Below, piece by piece: positions 36,867 through 46,521 of a stretch of 64,000 bases of DNA; within the stretch, counting starts at the first letter, position 1; each line of letters starts with the position of its first letter. The position numbers were made by a program, and so were the translations under genes. This DNA is from Polynucleobacter sp. GWA2_45_21 (lineage in GTDB: Bacteria > Pseudomonadota > Gammaproteobacteria > Burkholderiales > Burkholderiaceae): assembly GCF_001830325.1 (NCBI RefSeq), contig NZ_MHZG01000008.1, positions 1-64,000 on the forward strand. Direction: 5' to 3'. The notes beneath the pieces were generated by a model that saw only the letters and a program-made list of their open reading frames with translations, ran no database searches and was not told the DNA's origin.

Positions 36867-38903
36867 ATGACTACGAAAATGTTTAAGAAAATTTTGATTG
36901 CTAACCGCGGCGAGATTGCTTGCCGTGTAATGAAAACTGCCAAGAAGATGGGCATCAAGACGGTTGCCGTTTATTCCGAGGCCGATAAAGAGGCGCGTCA
37001 TGTGCAGATGGCCGATGAGGCGGTTTGTATTGGGCCGGCACCTTCGCGCGAATCCTATTTAGTAATGGATCGCATTATTCAGGCCTGTAAAGATACAGGT
37101 GCGGAAGCGGTTCATCCAGGCTACGGCTTTCTTTCTGAGAATGAGCAATTTGCAAAGCGCTGCGAAGAAGAGGGCATTGTATTTATTGGACCCAAGCATC
37201 AATCTATCGCTGCTATGGGCGATAAGATTGCATCCAAGAAGCTTGCTTTAGAAGCCAAGGTCAATACTATTCCTGGCTACAACGAAGCGATTGACACCAA
37301 TGAGGAAGCGGTCAAGATTGCCCAAGGCATTGGTTACCCAGTCATGATCAAGGCATCTGCAGGTGGCGGCGGAAAAGGCTTGCGTGTTGCATTTAATGAC
37401 AAAGAGGCGGCCGAAGGTTTTGCCGCCTGTAAAACAGAGGCGATGAATAGCTTCGGCGATGACCGTATCTTCATTGAAAAGTTTGTCGAAGGTCCGCGCC
37501 ATATTGAGATCCAGGTTCTGGGTGATTCACACGGCAACGTAGTGTATTTGGGTGAACGTGATTGCTCGATTCAGCGTCGCCATCAAAAGGTCATTGAGGA
37601 GGCGCCATCTCCATTTATCGACCCTGCAACTCGTAAAGCCATGGGTGAGCAAGCTGTTGCATTAGCAAAGGCTGTTAACTATCAGTCTGCCGGTACAGTT
37701 GAGTTCGTAGTTGGTAAAGATAAGTCTTTCTACTTCCTGGAGATGAATACTCGCTTACAAGTGGAACATCCAGTGACTGAAGGTATTACTGGCCTCGATT
37801 TGGTTGAGCAGATGATTCGTGTTGCTGCTGGCGAGAAGTTGGCATTTAAGCAAGAGGATATTAAGTTAGACGGTTGGTCCATGGAGTGCCGGATTAATGC
37901 AGATGATCCATTCCGCAACTTCTTGCCATCGACTGGTCGCCTAGTCAAATACCGCCCACCAGAAGAGTTGGATGGTGTGCGTGTTGATACTGGTGTCTTT
38001 GAGGGCGGCGAGATCCCAATGTATTACGACTCCATGATTGCTAAGTTGATTGTGCATGGCAAAGATCGTACTGAGGCGATCGAAAAGATGCGTGCAGCAT
38101 TGAATGACTTTGTCATTCGCGGCATTCATTCAAACATTCCTTTCCAGGCAGCACTTTTGCAGCATCCACGCTTTGTCTCTGGTGACTTCACTACTGGTTT
38201 TATTGCTGAAGAGTATCCCGATGGATTCAAAAAGGATTCTGTGCAGCCAGGAGATCCAAAGCGTTTAGCTGCTCTATCGGCATTTATGCGCTACCGCTAT
38301 CTTGAGCACATCCAAATGATTGATGGCCAGTTGGCCGGTCATGAGATGACTATTGCCAAGAAGTTTGTAGTGGTCACCGGTTCACGGGTTGGATCGAGTG
38401 AAGACATCAAAGAGATCCCTGTTCGCGTGGATCTGAAAGATGGCGTTTACTCTGTTTACATTGAAGAAGAGGGCGATGTCAGTCGTTACAACATTGTCAG
38501 CAACTGGCGTCCAGGTGAGTTGTGCTTACGTGCAACCATCAATGGCACGCACAAGATTACTGCTCAAGTAGAGCGCAAGGGTGTTAAATACGCTCTTGTC
38601 TTGGATGGTGCTCATTACGAGTGCATGGTCCTAAGCCCACTAGGTGCTGAGCTTCAGCGTCGTATGTTGGTCAAGGTTCCGCCAGATACTTCTAAGCTCG
38701 TGATGTCTCCAATGCCTGGCTTATTAACCAATATTTCTGTAAAAGTTGGCGAAGCAGTCACTGCAGGTCAAAAATTAGCCGCTATTGAAGCAATGAAAAT
38801 GGAAAATACATTGGTTGCTGCGCAAGATGGTGTGGTTGCGGAAATCTGTGCCAATGTTGGCGAAAGCTTAGCGGTTGATCAATTGATCATTCGCTTCGAG
38901 TAA
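36867..38903 (+). CDS. pccA: Propionyl-CoA carboxylase alpha subunit (biotin carboxylase + biotin carrier)
   Basis: A 678-aa biotin enzyme. The biotin carboxylase half has [18 protein letters not shown], the ATP-grasp loop [12 protein letters not shown], and [16 protein letters not shown]; a PCC-type BT linker region follows (about 480-590), and the chain ends with the biotinyl domain carrying [13 protein letters not shown] (the AMKM lysine). It follows pccB by 14 bp and precedes the VOC gene by 7 bp. Confidence 0.94.
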   Translation: MTTKMFKKILIANRGEIACRVMKTAKKMGIKTVAVYSEADKEARHVQMADEAVCIGPAPSRESYLVMDRIIQACKDTGAEAVHPGYGFLSENEQFAKRCEEEGIVFIGPKHQSIAAMGDKIASKKLALEAKVNTIPGYNEAIDTNEEAVKIAQGIGYPVMIKASAGGGGKGLRVAFNDKEAAEGFAACKTEAMNSFGDDRIFIEKFVEGPRHIEIQVLGDSHGNVVYLGERDCSIQRRHQKVIEEAPSPFIDPATRKAMGEQAVALAKAVNYQSAGTVEFVVGKDKSFYFLEMNTRLQVEHPVTEGITGLDLVEQMIRVAAGEKLAFKQEDIKLDGWSMECRINADDPFRNFLPSTGRLVKYRPPEELDGVRVDTGVFEGGEIPMYYDSMIAKLIVHGKDRTEAIEKMRAALNDFVIRGIHSNIPFQAALLQHPRFVSGDFTTGFIAEEYPDGFKKDSVQPGDPKRLAALSAFMRYRYLEHIQMIDGQLAGHEMTIAKKFVVVTGSRVGSSEDIKEIPVRVDLKDGVYSVYIEEEGDVSRYNIVSNWRPGELCLRATINGTHKITAQVERKGVKYALVLDGAHYECMVLSPLGAELQRRMLVKVPPDTSKLVMSPMPGLLTNISVKVGEAVTAGQKLAAIEAMKMENTLVAAQDGVVAEICANVGESLAVDQLIIRFE

Positions 38904-38910
38904 GGCAGCC

Positions 38911-39375
38911 ATGACTAAACCATTCAAGATATTGGGCATTCAGCAAGTTGCGATTGGAGGCGAAAATAAAGATCGTCTCCGCAAGCTTTGGGTTGACTTA
39001 TTGGGCTTTGAATACAAAAGTACATTTTTCTCTGAGCGCGAGAACGTGGATGAAGACATTTGCGCTATTGGCAAAGGAGTTCATGAGGTTGAAGTGGATC
39101 TTATGCAACCCTTTGATATCGAAAAGAAGCCGGCTGTTCATCAGACGCCTTTAAATCACATTGGCCTATGGGTAGACGATCTATCAAAGGCGGTGGAGTG
39201 GTTATCAGCACAAGGCTTACGCTTTGCTCCAGGAGGCATTCGGAAGGGTGCGGCTGGGTATGACATTACTTTTGTTCATCCCAAAGGCAATGAAGAGTTT
39301 CCGTTCTGTGGCGAGGGTGTATTGATTGAGCTTGTCCAGGCTCCACCAGATATCATTGCAGGCTTGAGTTCTTAA
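38911..39375 (+). CDS. VOC-fold protein, possible methylmalonyl-CoA epimerase
   Basis: A 154-aa vicinal-oxygen-chelate protein with the two beta-alpha-beta-beta-beta units: [26 protein letters not shown] and [22 protein letters not shown], and the final metal strand VLIELVQAP. The position as last gene of the propionate operon suggests methylmalonyl-CoA epimerase, which the pathway needs. However the first metal histidine of typical epimerases (DHIGIAV) is glutamine here (QQVAIGG), so the assignment is by context; a glyoxalase-like role is also possible. Confidence 0.6.
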   Translation: MTKPFKILGIQQVAIGGENKDRLRKLWVDLLGFEYKSTFFSERENVDEDICAIGKGVHEVEVDLMQPFDIEKKPAVHQTPLNHIGLWVDDLSKAVEWLSAQGLRFAPGGIRKGAAGYDITFVHPKGNEEFPFCGEGVLIELVQAPPDIIAGLSS

Positions 39376-39394
39376 GTATTAGAAAGTCCATATT

Positions 39395-40117
39395 TTGACC
39401 CGTATATTGGCCATCGACACCTCATCTGCTTGGTGTTCGGTGGCTTTATCTTTAAGTGATGCTGTACCTTTAGTTCGCCACCAAAAGGTGTCGGCCGGCG
39501 CTAGCCAGCTCTTATTGCCCTGGGTTGATGAGTTGTTATCTGAAGCTTCGATCGAACTGACTTCTTTAGATGCTATTGCAATTGGCGTTGGCCCGGGTGC
39601 CTTCACAGGAGTTCGCTTGGGTGTTGCCGCCGTCCAGGGTCTGGCGATTGCAACAAGACTTCCAGTTCTGCCTGTGTCAAGTTTGGATGCAATTGCAAGT
39701 CAACTGGTTCTCACCCCAGCATTTATTGCTTCGGGAGCCCAGTCATTTGTGATTGCTGTTGATGCTCGCATGGAAGAGGTCTATTGGGCTCGTTATCGAA
39801 TGACAGCAAATGATCTGCCTCAACGCCAGGGTGATATTCATCTAAGCGCCCCAGAGGGTGTCGATTTGACGGATATCAGCTTTCTTGCGGGTAGTGCGAT
39901 TGCAGAGTTTGGTGACCGCATATTTGCTAGCATTTCTAAGCCCCTTTCTAGTAGTCAGCTTGATTCAAACATTGGGGTTAACGCATTGGGTGTTTTAGCT
40001 TGTGCTCAAGATATGTGGAGCAAAGGCCTTCAACAAGATATCCATTTACTCGAACCACTTTATATTCGCAATAAAGTTGCTTTGACCTCTGCCGAGCGGA
40101 GTCAGCTTCATGGTTGA
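39395..40117 (+). CDS. tsaB: tRNA threonylcarbamoyladenosine biosynthesis protein TsaB
   Basis: A 240-aa ASKHA-fold protein that pairs with TsaD to make t6A37 in tRNA. The N-terminal ILAIDTSSAWCSVALSL and GVGPGAFTGVRLGVAAVQGLA are diagnostic. The start is TTG at 39395: no in-frame ATG or GTG lies upstream, and alignment with E. coli TsaB (MRILAIDTAT) requires this point. It overlaps rimI by 8 bp. The tsaB-rimI order is common in proteobacteria. Confidence 0.93.
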   Translation: MTRILAIDTSSAWCSVALSLSDAVPLVRHQKVSAGASQLLLPWVDELLSEASIELTSLDAIAIGVGPGAFTGVRLGVAAVQGLAIATRLPVLPVSSLDAIASQLVLTPAFIASGAQSFVIAVDARMEEVYWARYRMTANDLPQRQGDIHLSAPEGVDLTDISFLAGSAIAEFGDRIFASISKPLSSSQLDSNIGVNALGVLACAQDMWSKGLQQDIHLLEPLYIRNKVALTSAERSQLHG

Positions 40118-40655
40118 TGGTAACAACTCCTTGCAGTCAAGCGCGGAGGGTGTAACAGAGCTTTCGTTTCTTCCAATGACTGTCGCAGACCTAGATTCAG
40201 TCCTTGCTATTGAATCTGTTTCACACATTCATCCTTGGACAAAAGGTAATTTCTCAGATTCTCTTGCTGCTGGGCATTGGGCCTACTGTGTCAGGCCGCA
40301 ATTGTCAGATGCCATTAAAGGCAGTTATTTAGATCCAGAGATTCTGTGGGCTTACTGCATCCTTTTTCCTGCGGTTGATGAGTTGCATCTGCTCAATATT
40401 ACGGTTTCACCAAAATTGCGTCGCTTGGGCATTGGCGTAAAAATGATGCATGCGATCGAGGGTGTAGCAGCCCAGCAAAACATACCTCGAATTATTTTAG
40501 AGGTCCGACCAAGTAACGAATCAGCTCTGAAGCTCTATCAAAGACTGGGGTACGAGCAAATTGGTGTGCGCAAAAATTATTACCCGGTGGATGCTGCCAG
40601 TGGATTACGCGAAGATGCTCTGGTTTTGGCTAAATCGATTAAGCTTGAGGTATGA
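40110..40655 (+). CDS. rimI: Ribosomal-protein-alanine N-acetyltransferase RimI
   Basis: A 181-aa GNAT acetyltransferase. The acetyl-CoA loop is seen in SPKLRRLGIGVKMMHAIEG (motif A, RxxGxG form), followed by IILEVRPSNESALKLYQRLGYEQIGVRKNYYP, which is typical of RimI. It should acetylate the N-terminal alanine of ribosomal protein S18. It overlaps tsaB by 8 bp and the next gene by 4 bp (ATGA), so all three are translated together. Confidence 0.93.
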   Translation: MVDGNNSLQSSAEGVTELSFLPMTVADLDSVLAIESVSHIHPWTKGNFSDSLAAGHWAYCVRPQLSDAIKGSYLDPEILWAYCILFPAVDELHLLNITVSPKLRRLGIGVKMMHAIEGVAAQQNIPRIILEVRPSNESALKLYQRLGYEQIGVRKNYYPVDAASGLREDALVLAKSIKLEV

Positions 40656-41173
40656 ACTCAAGCACTAATTCCGCCTTCCTTAAAGAGATGGGTATTACTG
40701 AATGGACATCTCGTGATGCTGTTCCTGACCAAACCCAGACCGCGGCCCCTACAGCGTCTATTGCTGAGGAAACTCAGGAGCGTAGATCATCAGGAATTTG
40801 GTGGTTTTTTGGCAGCAAACCTCAAGGGGATGCTGAAGTGCTTTTTCACAATATCATTCGTGTACTTGGCTTGAACACACAAGAGTGGTCCTGGAAAAAT
40901 CCTGCAGAAATGTTCAATCCTGAGCTATTGCCATCAGATGGAACCCCCATTGTCGCAATTGCATTTGGTGGGCCTGCTGCTCAAAAATTATCTGGTGAAC
41001 GCGATGGATTGCCAGAGCTGCGTGAAACTGTCTTGGCAATCAATGCAGATGGTGCAGAGGATTTACCACTCATTGCTACTTTTGAATTAAATCAGTTGAT
41101 TGCTAGACCTAAGGACAAGGCTCTTTTTTGGCAGGACCTATTACTTGCTAAATCCGTCCTGCAAAATATCTAA
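40652..41173 (+). CDS. Non-catalytic UDG-like / HolD (DNA polymerase III psi)-like protein
   Basis: A 173-aa protein without recognisable catalytic residues. The N-terminal LKEMGITEW resembles both the start of HolD (LGITQW) and of betaproteobacterial family-4 uracil-DNA glycosylases. The central VAIAFGGPAAQKLSGE resembles the UDG strand-turn LALGRxAAQALLG, and the end LIARPKDKALFWQDLLLAK matches LLRxPxxKxxxWxDL. The glycosylase motif GExPG, the Fe-S cysteines and the closing His-Pro (here Glu-Leu) are absent. rimI is followed by holD in gammaproteobacteria and by a UDG in Burkholderiales. A structural or clamp-loader role is likelier than repair. Confidence 0.6.
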   Translation: MNSSTNSAFLKEMGITEWTSRDAVPDQTQTAAPTASIAEETQERRSSGIWWFFGSKPQGDAEVLFHNIIRVLGLNTQEWSWKNPAEMFNPELLPSDGTPIVAIAFGGPAAQKLSGERDGLPELRETVLAINADGAEDLPLIATFELNQLIARPKDKALFWQDLLLAKSVLQNI

Positions 41174-41196
41174 TTATTTTGCTGAGCACTCAGTGA

Positions 41197-42516
41197 TTAG
41201 TGCTTATGCTCGCCAATTAAATGCATTGAGTCGTATTCAGCCTGATTGGCTTTATGACGTTTAATAACTAGCCACATAATCGTGCTGACTGCGACACCAA
41301 AGCCAATAATCACAACTTGAATTGGTGCATCCAGCCAAATTAATCCTGAATAGATTAAGAGCATCATCAGAACAGAAATATTCTCATTAAAGTTTTGAAC
41401 GGCAATGGAATGACCTGCAGACATCAGGACATGTCCGCGATGCTGAAGTAGTGCATTCATCGGCACAACAAAGTAGCCCGCCAACCAGCCCACCAATATT
41501 AATAAGAAGTACGCCGGCAGTAAGTTGAGTGAAACTTCAAATTTTCCAACAGTCAGGATAGTTGTGTTGGGAAGCATGTCTGAGTTATAGATTGCCATAA
41601 TGCAAACCACTAGACCCATGGCAATACCATAAGGAAGGACTTTAAGGGAACTACGCAGTGGTATGCGCCATGCAGCCCATACAGCACCTCCAGCAACACC
41701 TACGGCGGAGATTGCCTGCAGGATGGCTCCTTGAGATAAGGTCATATGCAGGGCAACTTGAGCCCACTTGATCACAATGAATTGCAGTGTGGCGCCGGCA
41801 CCCCAAAAGAGGGTGGTTACTGCTAGAGAGATCTGTCCTAAGCGATCAGCCCAGAGGGTTTTAAAGCAAATGGAAAAGTCCTTTACCAGCTCGATTGGAT
41901 TGGTTTTTTGGGACTCATAACGCGCCCCAGTATCTGGAATGCGTAAATTAATCAGAGCAGCCAATATGTAAATCATCATGATGATGAGAATGGCGGACTC
42001 TGCGGCGGTGTCAATACTGGTATCTAGTAACGGCATATTAAGCCCTAAGAGGCTCTGTGAGACCGATTTGCTGATCAGAACACCACCAAGCACCGTACCC
42101 AAAATGATTGAACCTACAGTAAGCCCTTCAATCCAGCCATTGGCTGCAACCAGCTTTTCGGGCGGTAGTAGCTCGGTCAGAATGCCGTATTTTGCTGGGG
42201 AGTAGGCTGCAGCACCCAAGCCAACAATCGCATAAGCCAATAAAGGGTGGCTACCAAATAGCATCACAACGCAACCGACAAATTTAATCGTATTGGTAAT
42301 AAACATGACATTGCCCTTGGGGCGGGAGTCTGCAAAGGCACCTACAAAGGCTGCCAGTAATACATAGGACAAAACGAAGAATAATTTGAGTAAAGGAGTC
42401 ATCCAGGCCGGAGCGCTCAGCTGGACCAAGAGGGCAATTGCTGCAATCAGCAATGCATTATCAGCAAGCGACGAAAAAAATTGCGCCGCCATAATGATGT
42501 AAAAACTACGGTTCAT
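41197..42516 (-). CDS. lplT: Lysophospholipid transporter LplT (MFS)
   Basis: A 439-aa MFS-type flippase for 2-acyl-glycerophospholipids, with about twelve membrane helices. AQFFSSLADNALLIAAIALL, GAFADSRPKGNVMFI, GLGAAAYSPAKYGILTELLPPEKLVAANGWIEG match LplT. In E. coli it pairs with acyltransferase Aas; here no aas gene is adjacent, so the re-acylating enzyme must be elsewhere. It is convergent with the UDG-like gene (23-bp gap) and divergent from alr. Confidence 0.92.
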   Translation of the reverse strand: MNRSFYIIMAAQFFSSLADNALLIAAIALLVQLSAPAWMTPLLKLFFVLSYVLLAAFVGAFADSRPKGNVMFITNTIKFVGCVVMLFGSHPLLAYAIVGLGAAAYSPAKYGILTELLPPEKLVAANGWIEGLTVGSIILGTVLGGVLISKSVSQSLLGLNMPLLDTSIDTAAESAILIIMMIYILAALINLRIPDTGARYESQKTNPIELVKDFSICFKTLWADRLGQISLAVTTLFWGAGATLQFIVIKWAQVALHMTLSQGAILQAISAVGVAGGAVWAAWRIPLRSSLKVLPYGIAMGLVVCIMAIYNSDMLPNTTILTVGKFEVSLNLLPAYFLLILVGWLAGYFVVPMNALLQHRGHVLMSAGHSIAVQNFNENISVLMMLLIYSGLIWLDAPIQVVIIGFGVAVSTIMWLVIKRHKANQAEYDSMHLIGEHKH

Positions 42517-42566
42517 TCGTACAATCTAGTCATTAATGTAATTAAAACATGAAAGGAGGGGTGAAT

Positions 42567-43691
42567 ATGTGCTCATCAGCTAGTCGGTTGATAAATAGAC
42601 CAATTTTGGCAACTATACACACTGAGGCCTTTCATCATAATTTAAGTCGTATTCGAGAGCTCGCCCCTGAGTCTAAGATCTGGTCGGTTGTAAAGGCTAA
42701 AGCCTATGGCCACACCCTGGAGGCCGCATTTAAAGGACTTGAATCTACAGATGGTTTTGCTCTGCTCGATATTGCAGATGCCCAATGGTTAAGGGATCAC
42801 GGTTGGAAAGGGCGCATCCTCCTATTGGAGGGAATTTTTAGTCAGCAGGAACTGGATTTAGTAGCCCAGCTTCAATGTGACTTGGTTGTTCATAGTGAGA
42901 AGCAGGTCAACTGGCTTGAGGCCTTTAAGAATCACTCAGGCCACCCAATCAGCGTATTTTTAAAGCTTAATTCTGGGATGAACCGCCTTGGTTTTAGGCC
43001 TGATCAGTACCGTACCGCTTTTCATCGTCTCCATTCGGCCGGCTATCACCTGCATCACATGACCCATTTTGCCAATGCCGATCAGGTAGATCATGCGCCA
43101 TCGGTTGGTGCGCAAATGGAGTGTTTCGAGCAAACTATTGCGGGGCTGGAGGCGCCCACTTCTTTGGCTAATTCGGCGGCAATTTTATGGCACCGCAATG
43201 CGTTAGGAGATTGGGTTCGCCCTGGAATCATGCTGTACGGCGTTTCACCAACCGGGGTTCATGCAGATATTGTCCGCACTGAACTCCAGGCAGTCATGCA
43301 GCTGCGGAGCGAAATCATCGATATTCAGGAATTAAAGAAAGGTGATCACGTTGGCTATGGTGGTCGCTATCAAGCCCCAGAAGATATGCGCATTGGTGTG
43401 ATTGCTTGTGGATATGCCGATGGTTATCCGCGTCATGCAGAAGATGGCACGCCAGTTTGGGTTGATGGTGCAGATGCGCAGGGTGACGGCGTGATTTGTC
43501 CTATCGTTGGACGAGTTTCCATGGATATGTTGACCATTGATTTGCGTGAAGCACCCAATGCCAAGATTGGTAGCGTTGTAGAGCTATGGGGTAATGAAGT
43601 TCCAGTAGATGATGTAGCTCAGATGAGCGGAACCATTGGCTATGAACTTATTTGCGCATTGGCGCAGAGAGTGCCGGTAGTCATCAAGTAA
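42567..43691 (+). CDS. alr: Alanine racemase
   Basis: A 374-aa PLP enzyme that makes D-alanine for peptidoglycan. The Schiff-base lysine is in SVVKAKAYGHTLE (near residue 34); VGYGGRYQAPEDMRIGVIACGYADGYPR carries the catalytic tyrosine region of the second domain. The track starts at ATG 42549, but AAAGGAGG lies seven bases before ATG 42567 (MCSSASRL), which is preferred. The stop codon is inside the stem of a terminator hairpin. Confidence 0.94.
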   Translation: MCSSASRLINRPILATIHTEAFHHNLSRIRELAPESKIWSVVKAKAYGHTLEAAFKGLESTDGFALLDIADAQWLRDHGWKGRILLLEGIFSQQELDLVAQLQCDLVVHSEKQVNWLEAFKNHSGHPISVFLKLNSGMNRLGFRPDQYRTAFHRLHSAGYHLHHMTHFANADQVDHAPSVGAQMECFEQTIAGLEAPTSLANSAAILWHRNALGDWVRPGIMLYGVSPTGVHADIVRTELQAVMQLRSEIIDIQELKKGDHVGYGGRYQAPEDMRIGVIACGYADGYPRHAEDGTPVWVDGADAQGDGVICPIVGRVSMDMLTIDLREAPNAKIGSVVELWGNEVPVDDVAQMSGTIGYELICALAQRVPVVIK

Positions 43692-43723
43692 TGCAGCACT
43701 ACTTGATGAAACCCATTTATATT
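43681..43723 (+). terminator. Terminator overlapping the alr stop codon
   Basis: A 10-bp perfect stem (TCATCAAGTA / TACTTGATGA, 43681-43690 and 43700-43709) with a nine-base loop encloses the alr TAA and is followed by a T-rich tract. It would also act between alr and the convergent bamD gene. Confidence 0.7.
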
Positions 43724-43725
43724 TT

Positions 43726-44598
43726 TTACTTATTCCAGATCTGCCACCAGCGACGTTCTTTTTGAACGCGTTGGCCGGTAATCATCATCTGGCTATCTGG
43801 AAAATTAAGTTTGAATACGCGCGCTGCATCATTACTTAAATCGGTCATACCCAATTTTTCGTAAGACTTGGTGAGTAGATAGAGCGCTTCTTCAACAGCC
43901 GGCGCACGATCGTAATCACGAATCACAAGCTGCGCTCTATTGGCTGACGCAAGATACGCGCCGCGCTGATAGTAGAAGCGAGCGACGATCACATCTGCTT
44001 CAGCTAATGAATTTACGATGTAGCGCATGCGGTCTAAAGAGTCAGGCGCATATTTGCTATCAGGGAAACGCTCAACAACCACTTTGAAGGATTCAAAAGC
44101 TTCTTTAGCTGCTTTTGGATCGCGCTCACTTAAGTCTTGCCCAGTAAATTTACCGAGCCAACCTAAATCATCATTAAAACTAATCAAGCCCTTAAGGTAG
44201 TAGCCGTAATCTAAATTCGGGCTACCTTGATGCAGTTTGATAAAGCGATCAATAGCAACTTGAGCTTGTACTTGTTCTTGGGCCTTCCAATAGCAATAGG
44301 CTGCATTGATTTGCGCTTGCTGAGAATAGGGGCCAAACGGGAAGCGACCTTCTAGTTTTTCAAAGTACTTGCCGCATTTTGCATAGTCAGCATCCTTGAG
44401 CTTGTCGGTTGCTTCGGAATAGAGCTTTGTCTCAGACCAAATATCAGTGTCATCCTTTTGACCATCGCTACCGGCGCATCCACCAAGAACCAGGCAGACT
44501 GCACTTGCTCCAATAAATACAGAAATAAGGGATTTTCTGGAAGATGCCCTAATAGTGGCAGCAAGCCTTAAACTGGCGTCTGTAATAACGTCCGACAT
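43726..44598 (-). CDS. bamD: Outer-membrane protein assembly factor BamD
   Basis: A lipoprotein of the BAM complex with TPR-like repeats that feeds unfolded barrels to BamA. The lipobox VLGGC (Cys about 40) follows a long N-region; the mature chain begins WSETKLYSEATDKLKDADYAKCGKYFEKLEGRFPFGPYSQQAQINAAYCYW, the usual TPR start of BamD (ComL/YfiO). The track start 44625 overlaps the rluD start; ATG 44598 (MSDVITD, 290 aa) avoids this and is preferred. It is divergent from rluD, as in many betaproteobacteria. Confidence 0.92.
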   Translation of the reverse strand: MSDVITDASLRLAATIRASSRKSLISVFIGASAVCLVLGGCAGSDGQKDDTDIWSETKLYSEATDKLKDADYAKCGKYFEKLEGRFPFGPYSQQAQINAAYCYWKAQEQVQAQVAIDRFIKLHQGSPNLDYGYYLKGLISFNDDLGWLGKFTGQDLSERDPKAAKEAFESFKVVVERFPDSKYAPDSLDRMRYIVNSLAEADVIVARFYYQRGAYLASANRAQLVIRDYDRAPAVEEALYLLTKSYEKLGMTDLSNDAARVFKLNFPDSQMMITGQRVQKERRWWQIWNK

Positions 44599-44618
44599 AA
44601 CTAAAAGGCTCTTTAAGC

Positions 44619-45668
44619 GTGGCATTGCCGCATACTCCCGATTCGAATCCCATTGATTATATCGATGATGAGGATTTCATAGCCCTAGAAGTTCCTGCTG
44701 AGGTCAGCGGGGAGCGTTTGGATAAGTTTCTTGGAGGAGCTTTACCTGATTATTCCCGCAATCGCCTCAAAGCGTGGGTTGAGGCTGGGGCGGTTACGGT
44801 GGATGGAAAAGTCACCAAAGTGCGCCATTTGCTGCGGGGAAGTGAGAGTATTAAGGTGTTTCCACAAGAAATGCCCGAGCAATTTGCCTTCGCCCCAGAA
44901 GATATCTCCCTTGATATTGTCTATGAAGATGACTCCATCATCGTCCTGAATAAGCCCGCTGGACTGGTTGTTCATCCAGCCGCCGGAAATTGGACCGGGA
45001 CCCTATTAAATGGCCTCTTGCATCGTTTTCCTGAGCTAAAAAACCTCCCAAGGGCAGGAATCGTCCATCGCCTAGATAAAGATACATCTGGACTGATGGT
45101 CGTAGCACGGACGGATATCGCCCAAACCTCATTAGTAAGGCAGCTACAAGAGAGAACTGTTGGACGCCGCTACTTTTCTCTAGTTTGGGGTGATGCGCCT
45201 TCCCAGGGCAAAGTGCTGGCAACCGTAGGTCGTGATCAGCGTGACCGCCTCAAAATGGCTGCTGGCTCCGCCCAAGGTAAGCCGGCCGCAACCTTGTTCC
45301 GACGTTTGGCCAAAGGGGTATTTATAGAAAGCCCTGTTGCTTTATTGGAGTGTCGTCTTGAAACTGGCCGCACCCATCAAATACGGGTTCACCTCGAATC
45401 CCTGGGTTTTCCACTCCTAGGCGATCCGGTTTATCGCAAAAGAACACCTGGTGCAGCCAAAACACTCCCTTTCAGTCGTCAAGCTCTACATGCTTATGCT
45501 CTTAGTTTGCAGCATCCATCGACTCAGGATGTGATGACCTGGTTTAGATTGCCTCCTCAGGATTTCATGGGTTTGCTCCCTTTGGTTGGAGTGAGTGAGG
45601 CGGACCTGCCTAAAGAAGATGCCTTAATGGCATCCATTAAAAATGATCAGCGAAATTCAGCAGATTGA
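44619..45668 (+). CDS. rluD: 23S rRNA pseudouridine synthase RluD
   Basis: A 349-aa pseudouridine synthase for U1911/1915/1917 of 23S rRNA. An N-terminal S4 domain (RLDKFLGGALPDYSRNRLKAWVEAG) is followed by the catalytic block RAGIVHRLDKDTSGLMVVART with its aspartate, and ETGRTHQIRVHLESLGFPLLGDP. The start is GTG at 44619, 21 bp from the bamD ATG; no in-frame ATG fits better. Its end overlaps pgeF by 26 bp. Confidence 0.93.
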   Translation: MALPHTPDSNPIDYIDDEDFIALEVPAEVSGERLDKFLGGALPDYSRNRLKAWVEAGAVTVDGKVTKVRHLLRGSESIKVFPQEMPEQFAFAPEDISLDIVYEDDSIIVLNKPAGLVVHPAAGNWTGTLLNGLLHRFPELKNLPRAGIVHRLDKDTSGLMVVARTDIAQTSLVRQLQERTVGRRYFSLVWGDAPSQGKVLATVGRDQRDRLKMAAGSAQGKPAATLFRRLAKGVFIESPVALLECRLETGRTHQIRVHLESLGFPLLGDPVYRKRTPGAAKTLPFSRQALHAYALSLQHPSTQDVMTWFRLPPQDFMGLLPLVGVSEADLPKEDALMASIKNDQRNSAD

Positions 45669-46422
45669 GCCAACTTGGCTTGCGCCAAAGCAAGTTCATG
45701 CTTTTTGCACAACACGGGAGGGTGGGGTTAGTAAACCTCCATTTAGTAGTCTCAATCTCGGATTGAATGCAGGCGATGATTTGGGGGATGTACTGCAAAA
45801 CCGCAGAGCCTTACGATCACGCCTTCCTGCCGAGCCAGCTTGGCTTAAGCAGATTCATGGCGCCACAGTCAGTACTCCAGCTTCAAGAAATGCTTTGCTT
45901 AATGGACCATTTGAGGCAGATGCCTCTGTTACCAATATTCCAAATGAGGTTCTAGCTATTCTGACGGCTGATTGCATGCCAGTATTGTTTGCGAGCAAGG
46001 GCGCTGATGTCATCGGGGCAGCACATGCTGGTTGGCGTGGCCTCAGTAGTGGGGTTCTAGAAAATACCATTCAAGAGATGCGTCATTTATCCCCGAACCT
46101 CCAGCCAAAAGATATTGCAGTGTGGATGGGTCCTGCAATTGGACCTACTGCATTCGAAGTTGGGGAAGATGTATTAGAGGCATTTTCCAGTCACAGCCAA
46201 GATGTCTTGTCAGAGGCATTTAAGCCTATTGCCGGAAGCCCTGGAAAGTATTTAGCCAATTTGTACCTCCTTGCTCAGGATCGCTTGCGTTCAATTGGTA
46301 TTGAACAGATTGATGGCGGTGACTTTTGTACTTTCAGGGATTCCGCAAATTTCTTTTCCTATCGTCGAGATAAGCAGACGGGGCGATTTGCCTCCCTGAT
46401 TTGGATATCTGACAATGCATAA
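45643..46422 (+). CDS. pgeF: Peptidoglycan editing factor PgeF (YfiH/LACC1 family)
   Basis: A 259-aa Cu/Zn-type DUF152 protein. The metal/catalytic residues are in QIHGATV, LTADCMPVLF and AAHAGWRGL (His, Cys, His). In E. coli the protein removes faulty L-Ser peptidoglycan precursors; relatives act on purine nucleosides. It overlaps rluD by 26 bp, and rluD-pgeF is a conserved pair. The start at ATG 45643 aligns with the family N-terminus (TWLAPKQVHAFCTTREGG). Confidence 0.9.
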   Translation: MISEIQQIEPTWLAPKQVHAFCTTREGGVSKPPFSSLNLGLNAGDDLGDVLQNRRALRSRLPAEPAWLKQIHGATVSTPASRNALLNGPFEADASVTNIPNEVLAILTADCMPVLFASKGADVIGAAHAGWRGLSSGVLENTIQEMRHLSPNLQPKDIAVWMGPAIGPTAFEVGEDVLEAFSSHSQDVLSEAFKPIAGSPGKYLANLYLLAQDRLRSIGIEQIDGGDFCTFRDSANFFSYRRDKQTGRFASLIWISDNA

Positions 46423-46441
46423 CTTGGGGTTATCACTAGAT

Positions 46442-46472
46442 TAGCTCTAGAGCTAGGGTTAGTGCGTATAAC
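46442..46472 (+). promoter_or_regulatory. Candidate phaC promoter with 14-bp palindrome
   Basis: TATAAC (46467-46472) is a good -10. The -35 region is covered by a perfect 14-bp palindrome, TAGCTCTAGAGCTA (46442-46455), which could be an operator. No other promoter is obvious in the 100-bp gap. Confidence 0.45.
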
Positions 46473-46496
46473 CCTTCCAGCCTGATAGATGGAGAA

Positions 46497-46521
46497 TGAT
46501 CTCAATAACTTTACGAGATCA
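46497..46521 (+). promoter_or_regulatory. Hairpin in the phaC leader
   Basis: TGATCTC and GAGATCA (7-bp arms, 11-base loop) end two bases before the phaC ATG and would occlude the ribosome-binding region, where no good Shine-Dalgarno is present. Translational control is possible. Confidence 0.4.

Noticed and set aside
41185-41204. AGCACT/AGTGCT inverted repeat between the UDG-like gene and lplT as a terminator
   Set aside because: Only six base pairs and no T-run.
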